This document shows positions 25,974 through 34,386 of a stretch of 64,000 bases of DNA, piece by piece (the first letter of the stretch is position 1; every line of letters begins with the position of its first letter). The DNA comes from Enterobacter_D sp963521185 (GTDB taxonomy: Bacteria; Pseudomonadota; Gammaproteobacteria; Enterobacterales; Enterobacteriaceae): assembly GCA_963521185.1 (NCBI GenBank), contig CAUQTV010000004.1:372001-436000 (forward strand). Reading direction: 5' to 3'. A model generated the notes under the pieces. That model was not told the origin of the DNA, searched no databases, and saw only the letters and a list, made by a program, of their open reading frames with translations. The translations under genes were made by a program, and so were the position numbers.

Positions 25974-26885
25974 ATGGACGTGAAACCGACCCTCGTGGTC
26001 GCGCTGGGCGGCAATGCGCTGCTCAAACGCGGTGAGCCGCTGGAAGCGAGCCTTCAGCGTAAAAATATCGACCTGGCGGCGAAAACCATCGCCCGACTGA
26101 CCCACCAATGGCGCGTGGTGCTGGTGCACGGCAACGGGCCGCAGGTTGGCCTGCTGGCGCTGCAAAACAGCGCTTACGACAAAGTGACGCCTTACCCGCT
26201 CGACATTCTCGGGGCGGAGAGCCAGGGGATGATCGGCTACATGCTGCAACAGGCGATGAAAAATCTGCTGCCGCAGCGGGAAGTGAGCGTGCTGTTAACC
26301 CAGGTGGAAGTTGACGCCGCCGACCCGGCGTTCAGCAACCCGACCAAATACATCGGCCCGGTGTATGACCAGGCGCAGGCCGACGCGCTGAAAGCGGAAA
26401 AAGGCTGGGCATTTAAGGCTGACGGGGCCTGGTTCCGCCGCGTAGTGCCGTCGCCCCAGCCGCAGCGCATCGTCGAGAGCGATGCCATCAACGCGCTGAT
26501 CCAGCGTGACCATCTGGTTATCTGCAACGGCGGCGGCGGCGTGCCGGTGGTGGAAAAAGCGGACGGCTACCACGGCATCGAAGCGGTGATCGACAAAGAT
26601 CTCTCCGCCGCGCTGCTGGCCCGCCAGATTGAAGCCGATGCGCTGCTGATCCTCACCGACGCCGACGCGGTGTACGTCGACTGGGGCAAACCCGGCCAGC
26701 GCCCGCTCGCCCAGGTCACCCCCGCCCTGCTCGATGAGATGACCTTTGACGCCGGATCGATGGGCCCGAAAGTCGCCGCCTGTAGCCGCTTTGTGGCCCA
26801 GTGCAACGCCATCGCCGGGATCGGTTCGCTGGAAGACGGCCCGGCCATTCTCGCGGGTGAGAAAGGGACGTTGATCCGTCAGTAA
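25974..26885 (+). CDS. arcC: Carbamate kinase ArcC
   Basis: 303 residues from the ATG at 25974 (AAGGAGAG eight bases upstream). The amino-acid-kinase fold opens with VVALGGNALLKRG. Further conserved parts are HGNGPQVG near residue 50, CNGGGGVPV near 185 and LILTDADAVY near 224. It transfers the phosphate of carbamoyl phosphate to ADP, the ATP-yielding step. It follows arcA by 11 bases, and a palindromic repeat separates it from arcB. The arcA-arcC-arcB order differs from the arcDABC order of Pseudomonas. Confidence 0.95.
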   Translation: MDVKPTLVVALGGNALLKRGEPLEASLQRKNIDLAAKTIARLTHQWRVVLVHGNGPQVGLLALQNSAYDKVTPYPLDILGAESQGMIGYMLQQAMKNLLPQREVSVLLTQVEVDAADPAFSNPTKYIGPVYDQAQADALKAEKGWAFKADGAWFRRVVPSPQPQRIVESDAINALIQRDHLVICNGGGGVPVVEKADGYHGIEAVIDKDLSAALLARQIEADALLILTDADAVYVDWGKPGQRPLAQVTPALLDEMTFDAGSMGPKVAACSRFVAQCNAIAGIGSLEDGPAILAGEKGTLIRQ

Positions 26886-26888
26886 TGC

Positions 26889-26950
26889 CTCCCCTCCCCC
26901 TGGCCCTCTCTTTCTCCCTCTCCCTGTGGGAGAGGGCCGGGGTGAGGGGC
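26889..26950. repeat. GC-rich palindromic intergenic repeat, copy 3
   Basis: CCCTCTCCCTGTGGGAGAGGG followed by CCGGGGTGAGGGGC, inside the arc cluster between arcC and arcB. It could act as an internal processing or attenuation point. Confidence 0.65.
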
Positions 26951-26979
26951 AAAATTTGCACACAGTTAAGGACACAAAA

Positions 26980-27984
26980 ATGACTATCTGCCTGAAAAAT
27001 CGTAATTTCCTCAAGCTGCTGGATTACACCCCGGCGGAAATCCAATCCCTTATCGATCTGGCGCTGGAGCTGAAAGAAGCCAAACGCCAGCGCTGCGAGA
27101 AGAAAACCCTGGTCGGTAAAAACATCGCGCTGATCTTTGAAAAAACCTCCACCCGCACCCGCTGCGCTTTTGAAGTGGCGGCCTTCGATCAGGGCGCGCT
27201 GGTCACCTATCTCGGTCCAAGCGGATCGCAGATCGGCCACAAAGAGTCGATGAAAGACACCGCCCGCGTGCTGGGCCGCATGTATGACGGCATTGAGTAT
27301 CGCGGCTACGGCCAGGCCATTGTTGAAGAGCTGGGTGAATTTGCCGGCGTACCGGTGTGGAACGGCCTGACCAACGAATTTCACCCGACGCAAATTCTCG
27401 CCGATCTGATGACCATGCTCGAACACGCGCCCGGTAAAACGCTGCCGGAGCTGAGCTTTGCCTACCTGGGCGACGCGCGCAACAACATGGGCAACGACCT
27501 GATGGTCGGCGCGGCGAAAATGGGCATGGACGTGCGCCTTGTCGCTCCGCGCGCTTACTGGCCGGAAGAGGCGCTGGTTGAGCAGTGCCGCGCCATCGCC
27601 CGCGAAACCGGTGCGCGCATCATGCTCACCGAAGAGGTGGAAGAAGGCGTTAACGGCGTCGATTTCCTCTACACCGACGTCTGGGTGTCGATGGGCGAGC
27701 CAAAAGACGCCTGGAGCGAACGCGTCAGCCTGATGAAGCCCTATCAGGTCAATCAGCAGGTGGTGCAGGCCACCGGCAATCCGAACGTCAAATTCATGCA
27801 CTGCCTGCCCGCGTTCCACAACGAGCACACCACCATGGGCCGTGAAATCGAAATGGCGTATGGGCTGAAAGGGCTGGAAGTGACGGAAGAGGTGTTCGAA
27901 TCACCAAACTCGATTGTTTTCGACGAAGCAGAAAACAGAATGCACACCATTAAAGCGGTCATGGTGGCCACACTCGGCGAGTAA
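26980..27984 (+). CDS. arcB: Ornithine carbamoyltransferase, catabolic ArcB
   Basis: 334 residues from the ATG at 26980. It belongs to the same family as ArgI, but the carbamoyl phosphate loop reads KTSTRTRCAFE, like Pseudomonas ArcB, where ArgI has KDSTRTRCSFE. HPTQILAD and HCLPAFHNE are intact. In this cluster it should run backward, phosphorolysing citrulline to ornithine and carbamoyl phosphate for ArcC. DNA similarity to argI is locally high (for example near 23250 and 27685). Direction in vivo is inferred from context. Confidence 0.9.
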   Translation: MTICLKNRNFLKLLDYTPAEIQSLIDLALELKEAKRQRCEKKTLVGKNIALIFEKTSTRTRCAFEVAAFDQGALVTYLGPSGSQIGHKESMKDTARVLGRMYDGIEYRGYGQAIVEELGEFAGVPVWNGLTNEFHPTQILADLMTMLEHAPGKTLPELSFAYLGDARNNMGNDLMVGAAKMGMDVRLVAPRAYWPEEALVEQCRAIARETGARIMLTEEVEEGVNGVDFLYTDVWVSMGEPKDAWSERVSLMKPYQVNQQVVQATGNPNVKFMHCLPAFHNEHTTMGREIEMAYGLKGLEVTEEVFESPNSIVFDEAENRMHTIKAVMVATLGE

Positions 27985-28033
27985 TCAACCGGGCGCGCTG
28001 GCCCCCGGCGCGCCCGAAAAGGGAGTTAACCCC

Positions 28034-29437
28034 ATGGGCAAATTCAAATTTCCTTCCGCTTACACCATCTTATTTGTGCTGATTGCCGTTGTTGCCGCGC
28101 TGAGCTGGGTGATCCCCGCCGGGCAGTATCAGATGGCGATGAACGAGGCGCTGGGCAAAGAGGTGCCGGTTGCCGGTACCTATGCGCACGTGGCCGCGCA
28201 CCCGCAGGGGCTTATCGCGGTGATCATGGCCCCGATCAGCGGTTTGTACGATCCGCAAACCGGCCAGGCCGGGGCGATCGACGTGGCGCTGTTTATCCTG
28301 ATCATCGGCGGCTTCTTAGGGATCGTCACCAAAACCGGCGCTATTGACGCCGGGATCGAGCGCGTCACAACCCGCCTGCGCGGGCGCGAAGAGTGGATGA
28401 TCCCGATCCTGATGGGGCTGTTCGCCGCCGGTGGTACGATCTACGGCATGGCCGAAGAGTCGCTGCCGTTCTACACCCTGCTGGTGCCGGTGATGCTCGC
28501 CGCCCGTTTCGATCCGGTGGTGGCCGCCTCGACCATTCTGCTCGGGGCCGGGATCGGCACGCTCGGCTCGACGATCAACCCGTTCGCCACGGTGATCGCC
28601 GCCAACGCCGCCGGTATTCCATTCACCAACGGCATCCTGCTGCGCATTGTCCTGCTGGCGGTGGGCTGGCTGATTTGCGTGGCGTGGGTGATGCGCTATG
28701 CGCGTAAAGTCCGCCTTGACCCCGGCTGTTCCATCGTGGCCGACAAGCTCGATGAAAACCGCGCCCATTTTCTTGGCGACAAGGCGCAGGAATCGCTGGC
28801 GTTCACCCCGGTTCGCAAACTGATTCTGGTGATCTTCGCCCTCGCCTTTGCGGTGATGATCTACGGCGTGGCGGTGCTGGGCTGGTGGATGGCCGAGATC
28901 TCTGCGGTGTTCCTCGCCGCCGCCATTATCGTCGGCCTGATCGATCGCATGAGCGAAGAGGATCTCACCACCACGTTTATCAACGGCGCGCGGGATCTGC
29001 TCGGCGTGGCACTGATCATCGGTATCGCGCGCGGCATTGTGGTGATCATGGACAAAGGGATGATCACCCACACGATTTTACACAGCGCGGAAGGGCTGGT
29101 GAGCGGGCTGTCGACCGTGGCGTTTATCAACGTGATGTACTGGTTGGAAGTGGTGCTCTCGTTTCTGGTGCCGTCGTCGTCAGGTCTGGCGGTGTTAACC
29201 ATGCCGATCATGGCCCCGCTGGCGGACTTTGCCAACGTCAATCGCGACCTGGTCGTCACCGCCTACCAGTCAGCATCCGGCATTGTGAATCTGATCACAC
29301 CGACGTCCGCAGTTGTGATGGGCGGCCTGGCCATTGCCCGCGTACCTTATGTGCGTTACCTGAAATGGGTTGCGCCGCTGCTGTTGATCCTGACGGTGTT
29401 TATCACCGTGGTGCTCAGTATTGGCGCGCTGCTCTGA
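28034..29437 (+). CDS. YfcC-family transporter, probable arginine/ornithine exchanger
   Basis: 467 residues from the ATG at 28034 (GGGAG upstream); the frame open to 27914 overlaps arcB and is not used. About 12 hydrophobic helices are visible. The GIVTKTGAIDAGIER and LVPSSSGLAVLTMPIMAPL segments are typical of YfcC/DcuC-like carriers. In arginine deiminase clusters such proteins replace ArcD and swap arginine for ornithine. Assignment as the exchanger is from position; the family as a whole has varied substrates. Confidence 0.8.
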   Translation: MGKFKFPSAYTILFVLIAVVAALSWVIPAGQYQMAMNEALGKEVPVAGTYAHVAAHPQGLIAVIMAPISGLYDPQTGQAGAIDVALFILIIGGFLGIVTKTGAIDAGIERVTTRLRGREEWMIPILMGLFAAGGTIYGMAEESLPFYTLLVPVMLAARFDPVVAASTILLGAGIGTLGSTINPFATVIAANAAGIPFTNGILLRIVLLAVGWLICVAWVMRYARKVRLDPGCSIVADKLDENRAHFLGDKAQESLAFTPVRKLILVIFALAFAVMIYGVAVLGWWMAEISAVFLAAAIIVGLIDRMSEEDLTTTFINGARDLLGVALIIGIARGIVVIMDKGMITHTILHSAEGLVSGLSTVAFINVMYWLEVVLSFLVPSSSGLAVLTMPIMAPLADFANVNRDLVVTAYQSASGIVNLITPTSAVVMGGLAIARVPYVRYLKWVAPLLLILTVFITVVLSIGALL

Positions 29438-29509
29438 TTTTTCGCCGGTGGCGCTGCGCGCACGCGCGCGGTGTCGCCGGGCATGTTGGCAATTAATTGG
29501 GATAAAACG

Positions 29510-29989
29510 ATGAAGGAATACGCAGAATGCACCCCCAGAGAACAGCTTCAGCTTGCCGTCTGCCAGCGTCTTATTGTGGAAAAAAGCTATTTGTCGCAGG
29601 AGGAAATCCGCCGGGATTTGCAGGTTCACGGCTTTGACACCATCAGCCAGTCAACGGTGTCGCGGCTGTTAAAACTGCTCGGCGTGATCAAAATTCGCAA
29701 CGCCAAAGGACAGAAAATTTATTCCGTGAACCCGCAATTACGCCCGGCCCCGGATGCCGCGCGATCGATAGCCGAAATGGTGGTCAGCGTGGAGCACAAC
29801 AGCGAATTTATCCTTATCCATACCGCCGCCGGATACGGTCGCGCCGTCGCCAGAATACTGGATTATCATGCGATCCCGGATATCCTTGGCGTGGTGGCGG
29901 GCAGCAGCATTGTCTGGGTCGCGCCACGGGATGTGAAGCGCACGGCACTGGTGCACAAGCGCGTTAATTATTTATTAAGAATGCATTAA
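29510..29989 (+). CDS. ArgR-family regulator, divergent paralogue
   Basis: 159 residues from the ATG at 29510. The N-terminal winged helix keeps the DNA-binding segment SQSTVSRLLKLLGVIKIRNAKG, like INQSKVSRMLTKFG of E. coli ArgR. The C-terminal domain is changed at the arginine pocket: E. coli Gln106 is Arg (GYGRAVARILD), and the Asp128-Asp129 pair is Ser-Ser (AGSSIVW). Asp113 is kept. It closes the arc cluster, so it probably controls it, perhaps without arginine or by mixed hexamers with ArgR. Salmonella has a comparable ArgR-like gene beside its arc genes. Confidence 0.85.
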   Translation: MKEYAECTPREQLQLAVCQRLIVEKSYLSQEEIRRDLQVHGFDTISQSTVSRLLKLLGVIKIRNAKGQKIYSVNPQLRPAPDAARSIAEMVVSVEHNSEFILIHTAAGYGRAVARILDYHAIPDILGVVAGSSIVWVAPRDVKRTALVHKRVNYLLRMH

Positions 29990-30034
29990 TATGCAAAATA
30001 ACCGTTTGCATAACGTAAATATTGCATCAATCAC

Positions 30035-30062
30035 TTGATCCGAAAAAGCAGCTGAGTATAAT
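30035..30062 (+). promoter_or_regulatory. pyrLBI promoter
   Basis: TTGATC at 30035-30040 and TATAAT at 30057-30062 are 16 bases apart. They lie just upstream of the pyrL leader, where the E. coli attenuated promoter is found. Confidence 0.75.
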
Positions 30063-30087
30063 GCCGGACAATTTGCCGGGGGGAAGC

Positions 30088-30234
30088 ATGGTCAACTGCG
30101 TACGACATCTTGTCTTACCGCGTCTGAAAAAGGGCGCAGGCCTGCCGTTTTTTTCCCGTTGCTCAATCCTATTCCACAGCCCCTCTATTGAGGGGCTTTT
30201 TTTTGCGCAGGCGTCAGGAGATAACAATGGCTAA
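30088..30234 (+). CDS. pyrL: pyrBI operon leader peptide PyrL
   Basis: 48 residues, MVNCVRHLVLPRLKKGAGLPF onward, closely like E. coli PyrL (MVQCVRHFVLPRLKK). GGGGGGAAGC gives a strong ribosome site. The frame runs through a T-rich pause tract at about 30147-30155 and through the attenuator, and ends eight bases inside pyrB. When UTP is low, RNA polymerase pauses, ribosomes on pyrL catch up and stop the terminator from forming, and pyrBI is expressed. Confidence 0.93.
   Translation: MVNCVRHLVLPRLKKGAGLPFFSRCSILFHSPSIEGLFFAQASGDNNG
30178..30204 (+). terminator. pyrBI attenuator terminator
   Basis: AGCCCCTC and GAGGGGCT form an eight-pair stem with a TATT-type loop, followed by TTTTTTT. It sits inside the pyrL reading frame, 23 bases before pyrB. 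This is the UTP-sensitive attenuator known from E. coli. Confidence 0.93.
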
Positions 30235-31162
30235 TCCGCTATATCAAAAACATATCATTTCCATAAACGATCTAAGCCGCGAAGAACTCGAACAGGTACT
30301 GGCAACCGCCGCCAAACTGAAGGCTAACCCGCAACCGGAACTGCTGAAGCACAAAGTGATTGCCAGCTGTTTCTTTGAGGCCTCGACCCGCACCCGCCTG
30401 TCGTTTGAAACCGCCATGCACCGCTTAGGCGCAAGCGTGGTGGGATTCTCCGACAGCAGCAACACCTCGCTCGGCAAAAAGGGCGAGACGCTGGCTGACA
30501 CCATTTCCGTCATCAGCACCTACGTTGACGCCATTGTCATGCGTCACCCGCAGGAAGGCGCGGCGCGGCTGGCAACAGAATTTTCCGGCGGCATTCCGGT
30601 GCTCAACGCCGGTGACGGCTCGAACCAGCACCCCACCCAGACGCTGCTGGATCTGTTCACCATTCAGGAAACCCAGGGCCGCCTGGAAAACCTCAATATC
30701 GCCATGGTCGGCGATCTGAAATATGGTCGCACCGTGCACTCGCTGGCCCAGGCGATGGCGAAGTTTAGCGGTAACCGCTTCTTGTTTATCGCCCCCGCCG
30801 CACTCGCCATGCCGCAGTACATTCTGGATATGCTCGACGAGTACGGCATCGCCTGGAGCGTGCATGAGAGCATTGAAGAGGTGATGCCGGAGGTGGACAT
30901 TCTGTACATGACCCGCGTGCAGAAAGAGCGCCTGGATCCGTCGGAATACGCCAATGTAAAAGCGCAGTTTGTGCTGCGCGCCAGCGACCTGAACGGGGCG
31001 CGCAGCAACATGAAAGTGCTGCACCCGCTGCCGCGCGTGGATGAGATCCACACCGACGTTGATAAAACCCCGCACGCCTGGTATTTCCAGCAGGCCGGAA
31101 ACGGCATCTTTGCCCGCCAGGCCTTGCTGGCCCTGGTTCTGAATCGCGATTTGGTGCTGTAA
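30227..31162 (+). CDS. pyrB: Aspartate carbamoyltransferase catalytic subunit
   Basis: 311 residues from the ATG at 30227 (CAGGAGATAAC upstream), the E. coli length. The carbamoyl phosphate loop ASTRTRLSFETA lies near residue 52, and HPTQTLLD near 134. It makes carbamoyl aspartate, the first committed step of pyrimidine synthesis. Trimers of PyrB join PyrI dimers in the c6r6 holoenzyme. It lies beside the arc cluster, which makes and uses the same carbamoyl phosphate. Confidence 0.98.
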   Translation: MANPLYQKHIISINDLSREELEQVLATAAKLKANPQPELLKHKVIASCFFEASTRTRLSFETAMHRLGASVVGFSDSSNTSLGKKGETLADTISVISTYVDAIVMRHPQEGAARLATEFSGGIPVLNAGDGSNQHPTQTLLDLFTIQETQGRLENLNIAMVGDLKYGRTVHSLAQAMAKFSGNRFLFIAPAALAMPQYILDMLDEYGIAWSVHESIEEVMPEVDILYMTRVQKERLDPSEYANVKAQFVLRASDLNGARSNMKVLHPLPRVDEIHTDVDKTPHAWYFQQAGNGIFARQALLALVLNRDLVL

Positions 31163-31173
31163 GGAGAACTGAG

Positions 31174-31635
31174 ATGACACACGACAATAAACTCCAGGTC
31201 GAAGCCATTAAACGTGGCACCGTGATTGACCACATCCCCGCGCAGGTGGGCTTTAAGCTGCTGACCCTGTTCAAGCTGACCGAAACCGACCAGCGCATCA
31301 CCATCGGCCTGAATCTGCCGTCGGGTGAGATGGGCCGCAAGGATCTGATCAAAATCGAGAACACTTTTCTCACCGACGAGCAGGTAAACCAGCTCTCGCT
31401 GTACGCGCCGGATGCGACGGTAAACCGCATTGATGAGTACGAAGTGGTGGGGAAATCGCGCCCGAATTTACCGAACCGAATTGACGCGGTGCTGGTGTGC
31501 CCTAACAGCAACTGCATCAGTCATGCCGAGCCGGTTTCATCGAGTTTTGCAGTGAAAAAGCGCGCGACGGATATCGCGCTCAAATGTAAATACTGCGAAA
31601 AAGAGTTTTCGCATTATGTGGTGCTGGCCAACTAA
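31174..31635 (+). CDS. pyrI: Aspartate carbamoyltransferase regulatory subunit
   Basis: 153 residues, as in E. coli. The N-terminal domain binds CTP or ATP. The C-terminal zinc domain has its four cysteines in the expected pattern: CPNSNC, then KCKYC. It makes the enzyme sensitive to feedback inhibition by CTP and activation by ATP. It follows pyrB by 11 bases with AAGGAGAACTGAG as ribosome site. Confidence 0.98.
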   Translation: MTHDNKLQVEAIKRGTVIDHIPAQVGFKLLTLFKLTETDQRITIGLNLPSGEMGRKDLIKIENTFLTDEQVNQLSLYAPDATVNRIDEYEVVGKSRPNLPNRIDAVLVCPNSNCISHAEPVSSSFAVKKRATDIALKCKYCEKEFSHYVVLAN

Positions 31636-31650
31636 TTGAGGTTGGTTCCA

Positions 31651-31681
31651 GGTTCCGCGCTCCCTATAATGGCGCGGAACC
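31651..31681 (+). promoter_or_regulatory. Hairpin containing the probable ridA -10 box
   Basis: GGTTCCGCGC at 31651-31660 and GCGCGGAACC at 31672-31681 form a ten-pair inverted repeat. Its loop holds TATAAT (31665-31670), a good -10 box for ridA, with TTGGTT 16 bases upstream as a possible -35. The same structure could end pyrI transcripts, though it lacks a T-run. Confidence 0.55.
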
Positions 31682-31711
31682 TTACATTACCGCTGTTATT
31701 CAGGAGAAATT

Positions 31712-32098
31712 ATGACGAAAACCATCGCGACGGAAAATGCACCAGCAGCTATTGGCCCCTATGTTCAGGGCGTTGATCTCGGCAGTATGATCTTCACCTC
31801 CGGTCAGATCCCGGTCTGTCCGAAAACCGGTGCCGTGGCCGACGACGTGTCCGCCCAGGCGCGTCAGTCGCTGGAAAACGTGCAGGCTATCGTTGAAGCC
31901 GCTGGCCTGAAGGTTGGCGACATCGTGAAAACCACCGTTTTCGTGAAAGATCTCAACGATTTCGCCACCGTTAACGCCACCTACGAAGCGTTTTTCAACG
32001 AGCACAACGCCACCTTCCCGGCGCGCTCCTGCGTTGAAGTGGCGCGTTTGCCGAAAGACGTGAAAATCGAGATTGAAGCGATCGCCGTGCGCCGTTAA
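31712..32098 (+). CDS. ridA: 2-iminobutanoate/2-iminopropanoate deaminase RidA
   Basis: 128 residues, the E. coli RidA (YjgF) length. It hydrolyses reactive enamine/imine intermediates released by PLP enzymes such as threonine dehydratase. The conserved RSCVEVARLPKDVKIEIEA segment near residue 105 carries the substrate-binding arginine. FTSGQIP and CAGEAT-like trimer contacts are also recognisable. CAGGAGAAA precedes the ATG. Position after pyrI is as in E. coli. Confidence 0.97.
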   Translation: MTKTIATENAPAAIGPYVQGVDLGSMIFTSGQIPVCPKTGAVADDVSAQARQSLENVQAIVEAAGLKVGDIVKTTVFVKDLNDFATVNATYEAFFNEHNATFPARSCVEVARLPKDVKIEIEAIAVRR

Positions 32099-32117
32099 TT
32101 CCGCGCGGTACGCTGTA

Positions 32118-32173
32118 CTATCGCCGGGTGGCGCTGCGCTTACCCGGCCTACATAACTGCGCTTACCCGGCCT
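32118..32173. repeat. REP pair, left copy of an exact 56-bp direct repeat
   Basis: Two REP-like units in tandem, starting CTATCGCCGGGTGGCGCTGC. The same 56 bases in the same orientation recur at 35689-35744. The two copies bracket the LysR / MFS / XapA module. Confidence 0.85.
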
Positions 32174-32174
32174 G

Positions 32175-33080
32175 TTAATTTGCGGTATTGATCACATCAA
32201 TAAACCCCTGCAAGAGTGGCGTCAGCTGCTCATCATTCCACAACACATACAGATCGGCGGGAATCACTTCCTGTAGCGGGCGAAAGTGCACGCCAGGCCA
32301 GTTGATCAGCGCACAGGTTTCCGGGAGTAACGCGACGCCGACACCTGCACCGACCAATGCCAGCGCGGTTTGCGGTTCATTGACCTGATGGGTGATCAGC
32401 GGCGAAAATCCCTTTTTTATACACTGGGCGTGGATCTGCTGAGCATAATCACTTTGACTGAAAGAGAGTGAGATAAAAGAGCGTCCGGCCAGCGAAGATA
32501 GCGACAAAATACGGTGGTCACACAGCGGATCATCCGCTGGAAGGGCCACCCGTATCGCTTCACGTGAGATCAACTGACAGCGGATGTTTTGCCCCACATC
32601 AGGAAGCACGTTCCGGTTAACGGCGACATCGATCGTGCGGTTACGCAACGCCTCAATCTGCTGGTGCTGAGAAAGCTCATGCAGGGTCCAGTCAGCACCG
32701 GGGTAAACATCTTTAAAATGTTTGAGCCGCTCCAGCAGCGGCCCCCATAGCGCACTGCCAATAATGCCAATATTGAGCCGCTGATTTTCGCTGCGGCCGA
32801 TTTGCCGGACCCAGGCTAAAGAGCGGTCGGTTGACTCAAGGATCCCATCGAGTTCGGTCTTTAATACCTTACCTGCACGCGTCAAGGCCACTTTTCGACT
32901 GGAACGTTCAAACAGCGCAACGCCCAGTATCTCTTCCAGCTCTTTTATCTGCAAACTGAGCGGAGGTTGGGAAATGTTCAACCGGGCCGCCGCACGGCCA
33001 AAATGAAGCTCGTCGGCCAGCACCTGGAAGTAACGCAGCATTCGGAAACGAATGCGGCTATTGGCGTGTGAATCAATCAT
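32175..33080 (-). CDS. LysR-family transcriptional regulator
   Basis: 301 residues. The N-terminal winged helix has the standard LysR pattern (FGRAAARLNISQPPLSLQIKELEEILGVALFER at about 26-58). The effector domain follows from about residue 95. It is the last gene of a leftward set after a phosphorylase and an MFS carrier, 51 bases apart, so it probably senses a nucleoside or related compound and regulates that set. XapR of E. coli plays this part for xapAB, but I cannot claim orthology. Confidence 0.85.
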   Translation of the reverse strand: MIDSHANSRIRFRMLRYFQVLADELHFGRAAARLNISQPPLSLQIKELEEILGVALFERSSRKVALTRAGKVLKTELDGILESTDRSLAWVRQIGRSENQRLNIGIIGSALWGPLLERLKHFKDVYPGADWTLHELSQHQQIEALRNRTIDVAVNRNVLPDVGQNIRCQLISREAIRVALPADDPLCDHRILSLSSLAGRSFISLSFSQSDYAQQIHAQCIKKGFSPLITHQVNEPQTALALVGAGVGVALLPETCALINWPGVHFRPLQEVIPADLYVLWNDEQLTPLLQGFIDVINTAN

Positions 33081-33131
33081 ATTCAGTGCCTGAAAAGAGG
33101 ATCGGTGAAGGTGCCGATCCTCTCATGGGTA

Positions 33132-34337
33132 TTAAAGCGCAGCATCCACCCGGCGATGTAACGCTTCAGCGCGGCTAAATAGCATCGCGAGGATCAGTGC
33201 CAGTAATAAAGCAGCATACGCAAACGCAGCCGTGTTTACTGCTCCCTGCAACCCAAAACGACTGTTCACCAGCGATGAGACACTGGCAAATATGAGGGTT
33301 CCGACTGTACCACAGGTTAACAGTGCGGAAATCAGCGTCGGCGAGCTTTGGCTGATTTGTAACGAGCCGTAGCTCATCAACCCTGAAAACAAACCGGAAT
33401 TGAAGAAGCCGAAGAACCCGCAGGCAATGACAATGATCGTCGTATTCGTACTTTGCGTGATCAGCAGGATGGCAATCAGCCCAATCACCGTACAAATCAT
33501 CAGAAAGGTACGAAGCTGCATGAGCTTAACGGTGAACTGATTCAGAAAGAGACCCGCCGCTTTTGTCACCCAGTATACCGTGGTGAAAAGCGCTGCCGAT
33601 TCGGGGGACAGGGCAAAACGAGATTGCAAATATCCCGGCGTCCAGAGCGTGAAAATCGGTTCCGCCAGCAAGAAGGCAAACAGGGCGAAGCAGATCAAAT
33701 AGACGGCAACGCCCCAGGGTTCTGATTTTCCCCCTGCATGACTTTCCGTCGGCGCAGGCGATTCGGTTGCCGGAAAACGGCAGCGAACCGTCAGCGCCAG
33801 CATTAATGCGCCCAGACCGCCCATAATGCCATACATCGCGATCCAGCTCGCGCCCAGTTGAAACAACCAGGCCAGCAGAAAAGAGAGCGTTGCACCTGCA
33901 AGACTAAAAAAGAAATCGGTAAAGATAAGGCTTGCCGAGCGGCTTTTTTCATCGGGATTAATGCGAACAACCAAATAGCTACCGATGGTCATGAAAATAC
34001 CGCCACACGCGCCAATGATAGCGACAGCAGCGCTAAACAACGTTAAGGTCGGGTGAACGAACAGCACCGCACTCACCGCGATCGTTAAGCCGGCGGCGAA
34101 GACTAACGGATTTTTCAGCCCCCACTTTTTCATCAGCACGCCGCCGAAAACAATCGGTATAAACATCCCGACGTTCATCAGGGTGAAAATCTGGCCGATA
34201 AAGCTGGGCGGCTTGTTAAACGCAGCAGAAAGAGGACCAAGAACGATACCCAGCGTTGAGACTAATGCCCCGACAAAGTAATAGCTCAGGTAAGAAATGG
34301 AATTGATGTTCGCGCGTGAAAACGGACGTTCAGACAT
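33132..34337 (-). CDS. MFS transporter, TsgA-like
   Basis: 401 residues with about 12 membrane helices. The closest look is to TsgA of the major facilitator superfamily: SYLSYYFVGALVSTLGIVLG at the start, LIFTDFFFSLAGA near residue 135, and ALLTCGTVGTLIFA near 340. GGAG precedes the ATG. It lies between a purine nucleoside phosphorylase and a LysR regulator, so nucleoside uptake is likely. E. coli XapB belongs to a different (NHS) family, so this would be a different carrier for a similar job. Confidence 0.8.
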   Translation of the reverse strand: MSERPFSRANINSISYLSYYFVGALVSTLGIVLGPLSAAFNKPPSFIGQIFTLMNVGMFIPIVFGGVLMKKWGLKNPLVFAAGLTIAVSAVLFVHPTLTLFSAAVAIIGACGGIFMTIGSYLVVRINPDEKSRSASLIFTDFFFSLAGATLSFLLAWLFQLGASWIAMYGIMGGLGALMLALTVRCRFPATESPAPTESHAGGKSEPWGVAVYLICFALFAFLLAEPIFTLWTPGYLQSRFALSPESAALFTTVYWVTKAAGLFLNQFTVKLMQLRTFLMICTVIGLIAILLITQSTNTTIIVIACGFFGFFNSGLFSGLMSYGSLQISQSSPTLISALLTCGTVGTLIFASVSSLVNSRFGLQGAVNTAAFAYAALLLALILAMLFSRAEALHRRVDAAL

Positions 34338-34386
34338 AGGTTGTTTCTCCTGGCGGAGTAATCCTTACCCGCCACATAACCGGGCA

